In this document: piece by piece, positions 17,308-26,974 of the stretch
Layout of the letters: the number at the start of each line of letters is the position of its first letter
Position numbering within the stretch: the first letter of the stretch is position 1
NCBI RefSeq assembly: GCF_000092045.1
Contig: NC_007761.1
Span: forward strand, 4,225,501 to 4,289,500
DNA: 64,000 nucleotides
DNA from: Rhizobium etli CFN 42
Lineage (GTDB): Bacteria; Pseudomonadota; Alphaproteobacteria; Rhizobiales; Rhizobiaceae
Direction: 5' to 3'
Notes under the pieces: model-generated
Told to the model about the DNA's origin: nothing
Database searches by the model: none
Seen by the model: the letters and a program-made list of their open reading frames with translations, nothing else
Program-made: the position numbers and the translations under genes

Positions 17308-18081
17308 TTACTTCGAAACGTCCTGGCCGAAATACTTGTCCGCGATCTTCTTGTAGGTGCCGTCGGCCTTGATCTCGGCGAGCGCCTTGTTGATTTCGGC
17401 AAGAAGTTCCGGCTCGTTCTTGCGGATGATGATGCCGGAGTAATCGGCATTTTCCTGCTCGGCGGCGATCTTCACCGGCGCGTCCGGCTTGTGCTTCTTG
17501 AAATCGAGGAAGGATAGGCTGTCGTTGATCGTGGCGTCGGCGCGCTTGGTCAGCACGAGCTGGATCGACTGGTCGAAACCGTCGGTGCCGACGAGTTCGG
17601 CGCCGGATTCAGTGGCGATCTTGCCGAAGTTGCTGGTCAGCGACTGGGCGGATTTCTTGCCTTTGAGATCAGCGAAGGTCTTGATGCTGTCGTCACCTTC
17701 GCGGACGATCAGCACGGCCTTGGAGGCTATATAGGGCTCGGAGAAATCGTACTTCTGCTTGCGCGCTTCGGTGATGCCGACCTGGTTGATGACGGTGTCG
17801 TAGCGCTTGGCGTCGAGACCGGCGATCAGGCCGTCCCACTTGCCTTCGACGAATTCGGCTTTGACGCCGAGCTTTGCGGCGATGGCTTCGCCGATCTCGA
17901 CATCGAAGCCGACGAGCTTGCCGCTTTCGTCATGATAGGTGAAGGGCGCATAGGTGCCTTCGGTGCCGATCTTGAAGACGCCGGCCGATTTGATGGCGGC
18001 AAGGTTTTCGCCGGCATGAGCGGGCAGGAGGGCAGCAGCCTGAATGAGGGCAGCAGCGGCGACGGTTTTCAACCAGTTCAT
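17308..18081 (-). CDS. Polar amino acid ABC transporter, periplasmic binding protein
   Basis: Extracellular solute-binding protein family 3, 257 aa, exported by an N-terminal signal peptide (MNWLKTVAAAALIQAAALLPAHA, cleavage after AHA). The mature protein opens with the typical SAGVFKIGTEGTYAPFTYHD and contains GFDVEIGEAIAAKLG, WDGLIAGLDAKRYDTV and the C-terminal GTYKKIADKYFG. The overall pattern is closest to cystine/polar amino acid binders, but the ligand cannot be fixed by eye. Start: ATG at 18081 puts the charged residue correctly before the hydrophobic core; ATG at 18093 is possible. First gene of the operon. Confidence 0.92.
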   Translation of the reverse strand: MNWLKTVAAAALIQAAALLPAHAGENLAAIKSAGVFKIGTEGTYAPFTYHDESGKLVGFDVEIGEAIAAKLGVKAEFVEGKWDGLIAGLDAKRYDTVINQVGITEARKQKYDFSEPYIASKAVLIVREGDDSIKTFADLKGKKSAQSLTSNFGKIATESGAELVGTDGFDQSIQLVLTKRADATINDSLSFLDFKKHKPDAPVKIAAEQENADYSGIIIRKNEPELLAEINKALAEIKADGTYKKIADKYFGQDVSK

Positions 18082-18274
18082 TGTTTCATCCATCCTTGGG
18101 AGGTTGTTAGCGGATGCGCCATAGTTCGCAGAAAACTAGGGCGTCGGAAGCGAAGAAAACTGCGAATAAAAGCAGCAAGTGCAAATAATTTTCTCAAGCG
18201 GTTGCCTCGGCCTCGAATTGCACGAGCCGGCCCTCGTTTACCGTTTATTTCAACAGGTCGGAAAACGTGTGACC

Positions 18275-18311
18275 GTGCATGTTGCATGCACAGTCTTAAA
18301 AGTTTATGCAC
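18275..18311. promoter_or_regulatory. Candidate operator for the adjacent DeoR regulator
   Basis: Inverted repeat GTGCATG-TTG-CATGCAC (18275-18291) with a further TGCAC half-site near 18307, just 5' of the DeoR gene. Position and symmetry suggest autoregulation, which is inference only. Confidence 0.3.
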
Positions 18312-18346
18312 GTTTTATATCATTCAACTTTCGATTCGGTAAAAAC

Positions 18347-19123
18347 ATGCAGGATTTTCTGTTGCGAGAGCGCCAAGGGGTGATTTCCGAGCGGCTGCGG
18401 CTGAACGGCCGCGTGCTGGCAGCGGAACTTGCGCTCGAATTCGGCGTCTCCGAAGATACGGTGCGGCGTGACCTTCGCGAGATGGCGGCGGCCGGACTCT
18501 GCGAGCGGGTCTATGGCGGCGCCTTGCCGGTATCGCCGGCGCATGGAAGCCTGACGCAGCGCATCGGCGTTGCCGCCGACCGGAAGCAGGCACTGGCGCG
18601 GGCCGCGGCAAAGCAGATCGCCGCCGGTTTGACGGTGTTCTTCGATGCCGGCAGCACCAATCTCGCGATTGCCAATGCCTTGCCGGCCGAACTCGAACTG
18701 ACGGCCGCGACCAACGCGCCGGCAATCGCCGCAGCGCTGATCGACAAGCCGGCCGTCAACGTCATCCTGATCGGCGGCATGGTGGATCGGCAGACCGGCG
18801 GTGCGCTTGGCGCCAAGGCGCTGCGGGATATGGAACAGATATCACCGGATCTTTGCATTCTCGGCGCCTGCGGCGTCGATCTCGAGGCCGGCATCACCGC
18901 GTTCGGCTTCGAGGACGCGGAGTTCAAACGGTTTGCCACGTCGAAAAGCAGAAGAGTTCTGGTGGCCGTGACCTCGGAGAAATTCGGCACCGCTGCCCCC
19001 CACAGCATCCTGCCGATGGCGCATTGCGAATGCCTGGTTGTCGAGCACGATGCCGACCCGGCCGTCCTTGCCGGCTACCGCCAGCGCGGCTGCAGGACCG
19101 TCATCGCCGGGCAAACGAACTGA
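18347..19123 (+). CDS. DeoR/GlpR-family transcriptional regulator
   Basis: A 258-aa repressor with an N-terminal winged helix-turn-helix (RERQGVISERLRLNGRVLAAELALEFGVSEDTVRRDLREM, residues about 6-46) and a DeoR sugar-phosphate sensor domain (FFDAGSTNLAIANAL, ILIGGMVDRQTGGALG, CILGACGVD). The family usually senses a phosphorylated sugar. ATG at 18347 lacks a clear ribosome-binding site; the frame is open further upstream, but homology begins here. It lies 65 bp before a co-directional MFS permease, which is its likely target. The ligand is unknown. Confidence 0.9.
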   Translation: MQDFLLRERQGVISERLRLNGRVLAAELALEFGVSEDTVRRDLREMAAAGLCERVYGGALPVSPAHGSLTQRIGVAADRKQALARAAAKQIAAGLTVFFDAGSTNLAIANALPAELELTAATNAPAIAAALIDKPAVNVILIGGMVDRQTGGALGAKALRDMEQISPDLCILGACGVDLEAGITAFGFEDAEFKRFATSKSRRVLVAVTSEKFGTAAPHSILPMAHCECLVVEHDADPAVLAGYRQRGCRTVIAGQTN

Positions 19124-19188
19124 GACCGCTGTCATAGAGTTTAGGGAAACTGGGCTTGTTAGACCCGGCAACGAGGAAAGACCGAGAA

Positions 19189-20382
19189 ATGGACAGTCAT
19201 GTGAATGCATCGCGGGGAGCCCGGAGCGGCTTCATCACCAGAAAAAGGGCGGCGGTTTCACTGCTCTTTCTGATGAACGGCTTCGTCGTCGGCTGCTGGG
19301 CACCAAAGATTCCGGATTTTGCCGAGCGTCTCGGGCTCTCCAAGTTCGAGCTCGGGCTTATGATCATCGTCTTCGGTGTCGGCTCGCTGGTCATGATGCC
19401 GATCGCCGGCGCGCAGATCGCCAAACATGGCTCGCGTGTCGTCGTTCGGGCAACCGCCGTTTGCGTGCTGCCGCTGCTCCTGGCTCTGACGCTCGCCCCG
19501 AATGTGATCACCGCGGCAGTCTCGCTCTTCCTGTTCGGCGGCTTCATCGGCGCCATGGATGTGGCGATGAATGCCAACGCGGTCTCGGTCGAAAAATCGA
19601 TGCGCCGCGCCATCATGTCCTCCTGCCACGCCTTCTGGAGCCTCGGCGGCTTGATCGGCTCCGGCCTCGGCGGCATCGTGATCGCCAAGCTCGGCATTCT
19701 CGGCCACGCCCAGCTGGCGACCGTGCTTGCGGCGATCTTCCTTGCCGTCGCCTGGCCGATGATCCTTGCGGATCCGCCCCATCCCGATGCCAAAAAGGAA
19801 AAGACCAGGCTGCCGATGGTACCGCTGCCGTGGCTGCTCGGCTTGATGGCGCTGTTCTCCATGGTGCCGGAAGGCGCGGTTCTGGATTGGGGCGCACTCT
19901 ACCTCCGGCAGGAAATGGATGCGTCGGTCGCCCTTTCGGGTCTCGGTTTCGCAGCCTTTTCGGCGACCATGGCGACCATGCGCTTTGCCGGCGATCTGGT
20001 GCGCGATCGCCTCGGAGGCGTCAAGACGCTACGCATCTGCACGCTCTTTGCCATCGTCGGCATGTTGCTTGCTGGTCTTGCGCCTGACGCCGAGATCGCC
20101 ATCCTGGGCTTTGCCCTGTGCGGCATCGGTATTTCCAACATGGTGCCGATCGCTTTCTCGGCGGCTGGCAATATTCCCGGCCTCAAACCCGGCATCGGCA
20201 TCTCCGTCGTCACGACGATGGGTTATTCCGGCATGCTGGTCGCGCCGTCGCTGATCGGTTTCGTTGCTGAACATATCGGTTTTGCCATTGTCTTTATGGC
20301 GCTGCCGGTGCTGCTGCTGTTTGTTCTCGCGTTTTCGAAGCTCGCCCATTATGCCGACGGAGTTTCCGGGGGCGGCCACTGA
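19189..20382 (+). CDS. MFS permease (YbjJ/FucP-like)
   Basis: Major facilitator of 397 aa with about twelve hydrophobic helices and the opening FLMNGFVVGCWAPKIPDFAERLGLS, typical of the YbjJ-like group. A central charged loop (ADPPHPDAKKEKTRLP) separates the two halves. ATG at 19189 is preceded by GAGGAAAG at the right distance. It forms a pair with the upstream DeoR gene, suggesting transport of a sugar or sugar-derived metabolite; the direction and substrate are not evident. A GC-rich hairpin (20366-20392) spans the stop codon but has no T-run. Confidence 0.88.
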   Translation: MDSHVNASRGARSGFITRKRAAVSLLFLMNGFVVGCWAPKIPDFAERLGLSKFELGLMIIVFGVGSLVMMPIAGAQIAKHGSRVVVRATAVCVLPLLLALTLAPNVITAAVSLFLFGGFIGAMDVAMNANAVSVEKSMRRAIMSSCHAFWSLGGLIGSGLGGIVIAKLGILGHAQLATVLAAIFLAVAWPMILADPPHPDAKKEKTRLPMVPLPWLLGLMALFSMVPEGAVLDWGALYLRQEMDASVALSGLGFAAFSATMATMRFAGDLVRDRLGGVKTLRICTLFAIVGMLLAGLAPDAEIAILGFALCGIGISNMVPIAFSAAGNIPGLKPGIGISVVTTMGYSGMLVAPSLIGFVAEHIGFAIVFMALPVLLLFVLAFSKLAHYADGVSGGGH

Positions 20383-20478
20383 GCCGCCCCGGAACAAAAG
20401 TGATATGGGAGGCGGTTGACAAGCAGCCAGGCTTGATCCACCTGAAAGGCACTGTTTTTAGGGGTGCAAGAACTCTGC

Positions 20479-21729
20479 ATGTTGTCAGCCGCCGATTTTG
20501 ATCCGAAACCGCGCCGCGCGTCCGTCGCCGTCGATGTCGGCGGCGTCATCGTTGGCGGAGGCGCGCCGATCGTCGTGCAATCGATGACGAATACGGATAC
20601 GGCCGATATCGATTCGACCGTTGCGCAGGTTGCCGCCCTGCATCGGGCAGGCTCGGAGCTGGTGCGCATCACCGTCGATCGCGACGAGAGTGCGGCTGCC
20701 GTGCCGAAGATCCGCGAAAGGCTGCTGCGGCTCGGCATGGACGTGCCGCTGATCGGCGACTTCCACTATATCGGTCATAAACTGCTTGCCGATCATCCCG
20801 CCTGCGCCGAGGCGCTGGCGAAATACCGCATCAATCCCGGCAATGTCGGCTTCAAGGACAAGAAGGACAAGCAGTTCGCCGAGATCATCGAGATGGCGAT
20901 CCGCTACGACAAGCCGGTGCGCATCGGCGTCAACTGGGGCTCGCTCGATCAGGACCTGCTGACGGCGCTGATGGATGAGAATGCGGCCGCCGGCTCGCCG
21001 CTCTCGGCCCGGCAGGTGACGCGCGAGGCGATTGTCCAGTCGGCGCTGCTTTCGGCAGCGCTTGCTGAGGAAATCGGCCTGCCGCGCAACCGCATCATCC
21101 TATCGGCGAAGGTCAGCCAGGTGCAGGATCTGATCGCCGTCAACTCCATGCTCGCCGAACGCTCGAACCATGCCCTGCATCTCGGTCTGACCGAAGCCGG
21201 CATGGGCAGCAAAGGCATCGTCGCTTCGTCGGCGGCGATGGGCTTCGTGCTGCAGCATGGCATCGGCGATACCATCCGCGTTTCCCTGACGCCCGAGCCG
21301 AACGGCGACCGCACGCGCGAAGTCCAGGTGGCGCAGGAAATTCTGCAGGTCATGGGTTTCCGGCAGTTCGTGCCTGTCGTGGCCGCCTGTCCCGGCTGCG
21401 GTCGCACGACCTCGACGGTGTTCCAGGAACTGGCCCAGAACATCCAGAACGATATCCGCAAGAACATGCCAGTCTGGCGTGAGAAATATCCAGGCGTTGA
21501 GGCGCTGAATGTCGCCGTCATGGGCTGTATCGTCAACGGACCGGGTGAAAGCAAGCACGCAGATATCGGCATTTCGCTTCCAGGCACCGGCGAGACGCCC
21601 GCAGCACCGGTTTTCATCGACGGCAAGAAGGCCCTGACGCTGCGCGGCCCCAATATCGCCGCTGATTTCGAAGCACTTGTCGTCGACTATATCGAGAAGC
21701 GCTTCGGTCGGCAGACCGCGGCGGAATGA
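20479..21729 (+). CDS. ispG: 4-hydroxy-3-methylbut-2-en-1-yl diphosphate synthase (IspG/GcpE)
   Basis: Penultimate enzyme of the MEP isoprenoid pathway: a [4Fe-4S] enzyme reducing MEcPP to HMBPP. The protein has 416 aa from ATG 20479, with a TIM barrel beginning at [16 protein letters not shown] and a C-terminal Fe-S domain holding the cluster cysteines in [12 protein letters not shown] and the fourth-ligand region [13 protein letters not shown]. An in-frame GTG at 20464 would add five residues; the ATG agrees better with the family N-terminus. hisC follows 16 bp downstream, probably in one transcript; a prenyl synthase of the same overall pathway lies a gene further on, on the other strand. 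Confidence 0.96.
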   Translation: MLSAADFDPKPRRASVAVDVGGVIVGGGAPIVVQSMTNTDTADIDSTVAQVAALHRAGSELVRITVDRDESAAAVPKIRERLLRLGMDVPLIGDFHYIGHKLLADHPACAEALAKYRINPGNVGFKDKKDKQFAEIIEMAIRYDKPVRIGVNWGSLDQDLLTALMDENAAAGSPLSARQVTREAIVQSALLSAALAEEIGLPRNRIILSAKVSQVQDLIAVNSMLAERSNHALHLGLTEAGMGSKGIVASSAAMGFVLQHGIGDTIRVSLTPEPNGDRTREVQVAQEILQVMGFRQFVPVVAACPGCGRTTSTVFQELAQNIQNDIRKNMPVWREKYPGVEALNVAVMGCIVNGPGESKHADIGISLPGTGETPAAPVFIDGKKALTLRGPNIAADFEALVVDYIEKRFGRQTAAE

Positions 21730-21745
21730 AGACCGGCGGGATTAG

Positions 21746-22807
21746 ATGAGCCGGTACTGGTCGCCCATCGTCAGCAAGCTTCGGCCCTATGTCGCGGGGG
21801 AGCAGCCCCGCATCCCCGGCCTGGTGAAGCTCAATACCAACGAGAATCCCTACGGGCCTTCGCCGAAGGCGCTGGAAGCAATCCAGCAAGCGGCGGACGA
21901 TCGCCTGCGGCTCTACCCCGATCCCGCCGCCACCGAATTGCGCGAAACGATCGCGGCCCGTTTCGGACTGACGGCGGAAGAAATCTTCGTCGGCAACGGC
22001 TCGGACGAGGTTCTCGCTCTCACGTTTCAAGCGCTGCTGAAACATAAGCTGCCGCTCCTTTATCCTGATGTGAGCTACAGCTTCTATCCGACCTATAGCC
22101 TGCTATACGAGATCGAGGCGATCGAGGTGCCGGTCGATGATCAATACCGGATCCGGCTGGCGGACTACGACAGGCCGTGCGGCGCGATCATCCTTCCCAA
22201 TCCGAATGCGCCGACCGGTACCGGCCTGCCGCTGACCGGGATAGAGGCGCTTCTTGCCGCCCATCCGGATGCGGTCGTCGTGATAGACGAGGCCTATGTC
22301 GATTTCGGCGGCGAAAGTGCCGTGCCGCTGATTTCCAAACATCCCAACCTCCTCGTAGTCCAGACCCTGTCCAAATCTCGTTCCTTCGCGGGTTTGCGGG
22401 TCGGCTTCGCGCTGGGGCAGCAGGATCTGATCGAAGCGCTGGTGCGCGTCAAGGATAGTTTCAATTCCTATCCGCTCGATCGGCTGGCGCAGGTCGCCGC
22501 CACGGCGGCGATCAAGGACGAGGCGTGGTTCGAGGCATGCCGGCGGAAAATCATCGCCAGCCGGGAAAACCTCGTCCGGGATCTGGAAGCGCTGGATTTC
22601 GAAGTTCTGCCATCCCAGGCGAATTTCGTCTTCGCAAGGCATAAAAGCAGGTCCGGCGCGGCACTCAACGCCGCGCTGCGGGAGCACGGCGTCCTCGTCC
22701 GGCATTTCGCCAAGCCGCGCATTTCGGAATTCCTGCGCATCAGCATCGGCACGGATGAAGAATGTGCCCGGCTGGTTTCTGCTCTCAAGGAGATCCTGGT
22801 CGTCTGA
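21746..22807 (+). CDS. hisC: Histidinol-phosphate aminotransferase
   Basis: PLP-dependent class I/II aminotransferase, 353 aa, converting imidazole acetol phosphate to histidinol phosphate in histidine synthesis; HisC-type enzymes may also serve phenylalanine/tyrosine synthesis. Seen: [13 protein letters not shown] near the N-terminus, [17 protein letters not shown] and the PLP-lysine segment [17 protein letters not shown] at 21746 is 16 bp after ispG. No other his genes are here, so it may be one of several paralogues. It is convergent with the prenyl synthase gene (8-bp gap). Confidence 0.93.
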   Translation: MSRYWSPIVSKLRPYVAGEQPRIPGLVKLNTNENPYGPSPKALEAIQQAADDRLRLYPDPAATELRETIAARFGLTAEEIFVGNGSDEVLALTFQALLKHKLPLLYPDVSYSFYPTYSLLYEIEAIEVPVDDQYRIRLADYDRPCGAIILPNPNAPTGTGLPLTGIEALLAAHPDAVVVIDEAYVDFGGESAVPLISKHPNLLVVQTLSKSRSFAGLRVGFALGQQDLIEALVRVKDSFNSYPLDRLAQVAATAAIKDEAWFEACRRKIIASRENLVRDLEALDFEVLPSQANFVFARHKSRSGAALNAALREHGVLVRHFAKPRISEFLRISIGTDEECARLVSALKEILVV

Positions 22808-22815
22808 CCTTGCGA

Positions 22816-23730
22816 TCAGCTCTTGCGGTCGGCGATGAAATGCGCCGCGGCAATGAGGGTCGATGCACGCGCGCCGTAGGGGGCGAGTAGATCCTCGGCA
22901 TCGCGGACATGCCGGCGGAGTTCGGTCTCGGCCCATTCCATCCCGTGCAACGCCACGAGCGTTCCCTTGCCGCGGGCCGCATCCTTGCCGGTCGCCTTGC
23001 CCATGGTTGCGGCATCCGAGGTCAGGTCGAGAATGTCGTCGGCGAGCTGGAAGGCAAGGCCGATCTTTTCGCCGAAGGCGCGCAGACGCTGGCGATCGTC
23101 CTGCGGGCTTCCCGCGATGATGGCGCCGGCCTCGCAGGCGAACCGGATCAGCGCGCCCGTTTTCATCGCCTGCAGGCGGATGATGCCGGTCTCGTCTGGC
23201 GCCTTTTTTTCCGCCGCGAGATCGAGCGCCTGGCCGCCGGCCATGCCGCCGAGACCGGCGGCGCGCGCAAGAGCCAGCACCAGCGATGCCTTGCTGCTAT
23301 CGGGAAGCGCCGTTTCCGGTGCTGCGACAATGTCGAAGGCGTAGGTCAGCAGGCTGTCGCCGGCGAGGATCGCGGTGGCTTCATCGAACTTGACGTGCAC
23401 CGTCGGTTTGCCGCGGCGCATGTCGTCATCGTCCATGGCCGGCAGATCGTCATGCACGAGGGAGTAACAATGCACGCATTCGAGCGCGGCGCCGATGCGA
23501 AGGGCGGCCTGCGCATCGCCGCCGAGAAGCGCGGCACTTTCGGCGACCAGGAATGGGCGCAGCCGCTTGCCGCCGTTCAGCACGGCATAGTGCATGGCGC
23601 TGCGCAGGGTCTCGGGCCTGGCGATTTCATCGGAAAGGGCGTTCGGCGACAGCAATGCGACGAGCAGCGCCTCGATCTTGCGGGCGTTGTTCTTCAGCCT
23701 CGTCTCGAAAGTGTCCCGGTTCGCGTCCAT
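22816..23730 (-). CDS. ispA: Short-chain polyprenyl diphosphate synthase (farnesyl/geranylgeranyl type)
   Basis: Trans-prenyltransferase of 304 aa that condenses IPP with allylic diphosphates. The first Asp-rich motif is DDLPAMDDDD (with the two-residue insertion typical of bacterial FPP/GGPP synthases) and the second is DDILD; NGGKRLRPFL and YSLVHDDLP match the family. ATG at 23730 (MDANRDTF) is used; the open frame extends another 220 bases but loses similarity. The chain length of the product (C15 or C20) cannot be settled by eye. It is divergent from mtgA. Confidence 0.93.
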   Translation of the reverse strand: MDANRDTFETRLKNNARKIEALLVALLSPNALSDEIARPETLRSAMHYAVLNGGKRLRPFLVAESAALLGGDAQAALRIGAALECVHCYSLVHDDLPAMDDDDMRRGKPTVHVKFDEATAILAGDSLLTYAFDIVAAPETALPDSSKASLVLALARAAGLGGMAGGQALDLAAEKKAPDETGIIRLQAMKTGALIRFACEAGAIIAGSPQDDRQRLRAFGEKIGLAFQLADDILDLTSDAATMGKATGKDAARGKGTLVALHGMEWAETELRRHVRDAEDLLAPYGARASTLIAAAHFIADRKS

Positions 23731-23866
23731 CGGCGCTGTTTGGCATGGGGCAAGGGGGCTTGCAACGGAATTGTCGATGGCTACCGCAAGATTTCCCATG
23801 TGCTCTGGCATAAGCGCCTCACAGGCGTTATGAGAACGACAGGGAGCGAAGTGGACTGGGGACATT

Positions 23867-24604
23867 TTGGATATAGCGCCGGAGACAGAGGATATCGCCG
23901 ACATGCCGGCCCGTCGGCGATGGTTCGAAAATCGGCCTGTGCTGAAGCGCATCGTTCTTGCCGTGCTGGCGCTGGTCGTCCTTCCCTACGTGCTGATCTT
24001 TTTCTATCTGCTGCCTTTCATCCATCCCGTCTCGACGCTGATGCTGCGCGATCTCGTGCTATTGCGCGGTTATGACCGGAGATGGGTGTCGCTGGATGAG
24101 ATCTCTCCGGTCCTAGTGCAGTCGGTGATGATGTCCGAGGACGGACAATATTGCTTCCACGGCGGCGTTGACTGGGCGGAAATGCGCATGCTCGTCGAGG
24201 ACACGCTGAAAGGTCAAGCGACACGCGGCGGCAGCACGATCCCGATGCAGACAGCCAAGAACCTCTTCCTCTGGAACAGCCGCTCCTTCGTGCGCAAAGC
24301 GATGGAGCTACCGCTCGCCGTGTCCACGGATTTCGTCCTGTCGAAACGGCGGCTGATGGAAATCTACCTTAACATCGCCGAATGGGGTCCCGGCATTTAC
24401 GGCATCGAGGCCGCCGCCCAGCATCATTTCAAGGTGCCGGCCTCGAAGCTGACGCGACGCCAGGCATCGCTGCTTGCCGTTTCGCTGCCGAACCCGATCG
24501 ACCGCAAGGCAGGCAAGCCGGGACGCGGCCTTCGCCGGCTCGCCGGCGTGATCGAGAGACGGGCGCAGGGTTCGGGCGAATACATCAAGTGCATCTATGA
24601 GTGA
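23867..24604 (+). CDS. mtgA: Monofunctional peptidoglycan transglycosylase MtgA
   Basis: Inner-membrane GT51 glycosyltransferase, 245 aa, polymerising lipid II into glycan strands. One N-terminal membrane anchor ([21 protein letters not shown]) precedes the catalytic domain: the motif with the catalytic Glu is [16 protein letters not shown], then [17 protein letters not shown] and the second-motif region [20 protein letters not shown]. The start is uncertain: TTG at 23867 gives the full frame, ATG at 23903 would drop 12 residues without affecting the anchor. It is divergent from the prenyl synthase gene. Confidence 0.95.
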   Translation: MDIAPETEDIADMPARRRWFENRPVLKRIVLAVLALVVLPYVLIFFYLLPFIHPVSTLMLRDLVLLRGYDRRWVSLDEISPVLVQSVMMSEDGQYCFHGGVDWAEMRMLVEDTLKGQATRGGSTIPMQTAKNLFLWNSRSFVRKAMELPLAVSTDFVLSKRRLMEIYLNIAEWGPGIYGIEAAAQHHFKVPASKLTRRQASLLAVSLPNPIDRKAGKPGRGLRRLAGVIERRAQGSGEYIKCIYE

Positions 24605-24699
24605 GATCAGAACTTGTCGTTAGAAGGACCAAGCGTCATCTGACATTCTTGGTTCTGCCATATGGGCGGTGCAGTGAAACCAGAACCCTCGAGTTGCCC

Positions 24700-25422
24700 A
24701 TGACCACCACGACATTTTCGCCCGAGCTTCTCTCTCACTCGAAGACCCACAATCCGACCCCACCCGCCCATCTCGGCAGCCGCTACCGCAAGGTCGGCGG
24801 TTTTCTGCCGGAAGCCGGCAATACCATCATCTGCCATATCGAGAAGGGTTCGCAGACGCAGACGGCGCTGATCGAGGCGCGTGAAACATATCTGGCGATG
24901 CCCGAGGCCGCGCAATTCCTGTTCACGCCGATCTCCAGCCTTCACATGACGCTTTTCGAAGGGCTCATCGAGACCCGGCGCCGGCAGGATTGTTGGCCGG
25001 GCGATCTCCCTCTCGAGACTCCGATCGAAGACATGACCGCGCGCATGGCGGCCCGGCTCGAAGGTTTCTCGATGACCGAGCCTTTCAAGGTGGCCGTCGT
25101 CGAAGCTCGCCCGTCGGGGCTGCTCGTCGACGGGGCAAACGAGAAGGACCGCAGGGTCATGCGCGCCTGGCGCAACGCCTTTGCCGATCTTCTCGGCTAT
25201 CGCCAGCCGAACCATGAAGACTATAAGTTCCACGTGACCTTCGCCTATCCGATCGAACGGCTGGAGGACGAAGCCTTGCCGCGCTGGCAGGCGATGCTCG
25301 ACGACGTAGCCGACGAGATCCGCCGCAAGACGCCCGTTTTCGAGTTGACGCCACCGGCCTTTTGCGTCTTCGAGGACATGAACCATTTCCACGAATTGCT
25401 GATCTTCGATTTCGACGCCTGA
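24700..25422 (+). CDS. 2H phosphoesterase superfamily protein (DUF1868)
   Basis: A 240-aa cytosolic protein with two HxT motifs, SLHMTLFEG (about residue 86) and KFHVTFAYP (about residue 180), the hallmark of 2H phosphoesterases (LigT/cyclic phosphodiesterase fold). The N-terminal GSRYRKVGGFLPEAGNTIICH is typical of the DUF1868 group. Such enzymes hydrolyse or make 2',3'-cyclic phosphates or related bonds in RNA or small nucleotides; the substrate here is unknown. ATG at 24700 is chosen because homology starts there. It is followed 14 bp later by a GST gene, so the two probably share an mRNA. Confidence 0.8.
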   Translation: MTTTTFSPELLSHSKTHNPTPPAHLGSRYRKVGGFLPEAGNTIICHIEKGSQTQTALIEARETYLAMPEAAQFLFTPISSLHMTLFEGLIETRRRQDCWPGDLPLETPIEDMTARMAARLEGFSMTEPFKVAVVEARPSGLLVDGANEKDRRVMRAWRNAFADLLGYRQPNHEDYKFHVTFAYPIERLEDEALPRWQAMLDDVADEIRRKTPVFELTPPAFCVFEDMNHFHELLIFDFDA

Positions 25423-25436
25423 ACGGGAGAAACCCC

Positions 25437-26084
25437 ATGGACAGACCGACGCTCTACATCGCCAACAAGAACTATTCCTCATGGTCGTTCCGGCCATGGA
25501 TTGCGCTGACGGGCGTCGGCATCGATTTTGAGGAGGTGCTGATCCCCTTCGACTATCCCAGCGGCAATCCCGACATCAAGGCCATCTCGCCAAGCGGCAA
25601 TGTGCCGGTCCTGCAGCACGGCGCATTGAAGATCTGGGAATCGCTGGCGATCATCGAATATGCCGCCGAGCTTTATCCCGAAGCCGGCCTTCTGCCGAGG
25701 GATCGCGCTGCGCGGGCAATCTCCCGTTCGGTTTCGATGGAAATGCTGTCGGGTTTCCGGGCCCTGCGCGGCGCCTGCCCGATGAACATCCGCCGGCCGA
25801 AGGCCAGGATCGTCTTGCCGGATGGTGTCGATGCCGATATCCGCCGCATCGAGACGATCTGGCGCGACCTCCTGGAGAAATCCGGCGGACCGTTTCTCTT
25901 CGGCGCCTTCGGGGCCGCGGATGCGATGTTTGCGCCTGTCGTCAATCGGTTCGACATTTATGACCTTGTCCATCGAGACGACACGCTCGCCTATATGACG
26001 ACCATGAAGGCGCATCCGGCCTGGCGGAAATGGGAAGAAGCCGCCCGTGCCGAGCGTTGGATCGTGGCGGAAGACGAAGTCTGA
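25437..26084 (+). CDS. Glutathione S-transferase family protein
   Basis: A 215-aa GST: N-terminal thioredoxin-like domain (LYIANKNYSSWSFRPWIAL, with SGNVPVLQHG carrying the cis-Pro, and WESLAIIEYAAELYP binding the glutathione gamma-glutamyl group) and an all-helical C-terminal domain. The NKNYSSWSxRPW opening is typical of the bacterial group close to maleylacetoacetate isomerases and stress GSTs. ATG at 25437 follows GGGAGA. Probably co-transcribed with the 2H phosphoesterase. Substrate unknown. Confidence 0.9.
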   Translation: MDRPTLYIANKNYSSWSFRPWIALTGVGIDFEEVLIPFDYPSGNPDIKAISPSGNVPVLQHGALKIWESLAIIEYAAELYPEAGLLPRDRAARAISRSVSMEMLSGFRALRGACPMNIRRPKARIVLPDGVDADIRRIETIWRDLLEKSGGPFLFGAFGAADAMFAPVVNRFDIYDLVHRDDTLAYMTTMKAHPAWRKWEEAARAERWIVAEDEV

Positions 26085-26238
26085 GCGAGGAATCATTACC
26101 TCGCAAAAAAAATTGATGGGGACTGGTCAAGACCGCCCCTTGCATGTATAAGCGCGCGAAATTCCGAAATCGCGACATGTCCGTTTCGGCCGCCAGTTTG
26201 GCCGTGGGAATGTTTTGCCCGCAAGTGGAGTAAGAGAA

Positions 26239-26424
26239 ATGGCTGTACCGAAGAGAAAAACGAGCCCGTCCAAGCGCGGCATGCGCCGTTCGGCTGATGC
26301 GCTGAAGGCTCCGACCTACGTCGAAGACAAGAATTCCGGCGAACTGCGCCGCCCGCATCATATCGACCTGAAGACCGGCATGTATCGCGGCCGTCAGGTT
26401 CTGACGCCGAAGGAAAGCGCGTAA
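26239..26424 (+). CDS. rpmF: 50S ribosomal protein L32
   Basis: A 61-aa basic ribosomal protein: [20 protein letters not shown] is the diagnostic L32 N-terminus, and CTD residues [11 protein letters not shown] complete the family. The alphaproteobacterial form lacks the zinc cysteines. ATG at 26239 with GGAG and GAG upstream. A plausible promoter is TGGTCA-17-TATAAG (26124-26152), giving a leader of roughly 80 bases. It ends in a strong terminator; a smaller hairpin (26431-26449) precedes it. Confidence 0.97.
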
Positions 26425-26457
26425 ATTTTCCGATCGGCTCGTCCGATCGCAAGTTTC

Positions 26458-26484
26458 AAGGCCGGCTTCACGCCGGCCTTTTGC
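26458..26484 (+). terminator. Rho-independent terminator after rpmF
   Basis: Perfect 9-bp stem AAGGCCGGC/GCCGGCCTT (26458-26466 and 26472-26480), loop TTCAC, followed by TT. Confidence 0.85.
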
Positions 26485-26566
26485 ATTTAGCCAATATCAT
26501 ATTTGCAATCACTTGCGGTGAGACGACAGTTTGCGGCAGTATTCTTCCTGCGCAAGGAGATTGCCG

Positions 26567-26974
26567 ATGATAGCCGCAATGCCGCTGATGATTATCCCGT
26601 TTATTCTTTACAATCTGGCGATGCTTGGCCTGATGGGCGGCGGCGGCATCGCAGCCTTGCAGCACAACATCATCGTGCTGTCGATGCTCTCGGGTGCGAC
26701 CTGGAGCATGGCGCTCGGCGATCTCCTCATCGTCGTTGCGCTCATCGTGCTGTTCTTCGAAATCCTGAAAGCAACGCGAACCGGGTCCGGTAACCTCTTG
26801 AACCACATCTTGTCGATGCTAGTCTTCATCGCCTTCCTGGTCGAGTTTCTTCTCGTCCAGGGCGCTGCAACGCAGGTGTTCTTCATTTTGATGACGATCG
26901 CTCTGATCGACGTGATCGGCGGTTTTGCCGTTTCGATCCGGAGCGCCGGGCGGGATGTCTCTATCGGACTATAG
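26567..26974 (+). CDS. Small four-helix membrane protein, function unknown
   Basis: A 135-aa, very hydrophobic protein with about four membrane helices: PLMIIPFILYNLAMLGLM, a middle pair (SMLSGATWSM, LLIVVALIVLFFEIL), MLVFIAFLVEFLLV, and a C-terminal helix near IALIDVIGGFAVS. A good ribosome-binding site (AAGGAGA, 26554-26560) fixes ATG at 26567. Similar small membrane proteins are common in Rhizobiaceae between rpmF and the PHB genes. Its last six bases overlap the convergent phaR stop. I recognise no functional domain. Confidence 0.8.
   Translation: MIAAMPLMIIPFILYNLAMLGLMGGGGIAALQHNIIVLSMLSGATWSMALGDLLIVVALIVLFFEILKATRTGSGNLLNHILSMLVFIAFLVEFLLVQGAATQVFFILMTIALIDVIGGFAVSIRSAGRDVSIGL

Noticed and set aside
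22909..24075. 388-codon plus-strand frame running through the prenyl synthase gene into mtgA
   Set aside because: Antisense to the prenyl synthase and out of frame with mtgA; no coding character.
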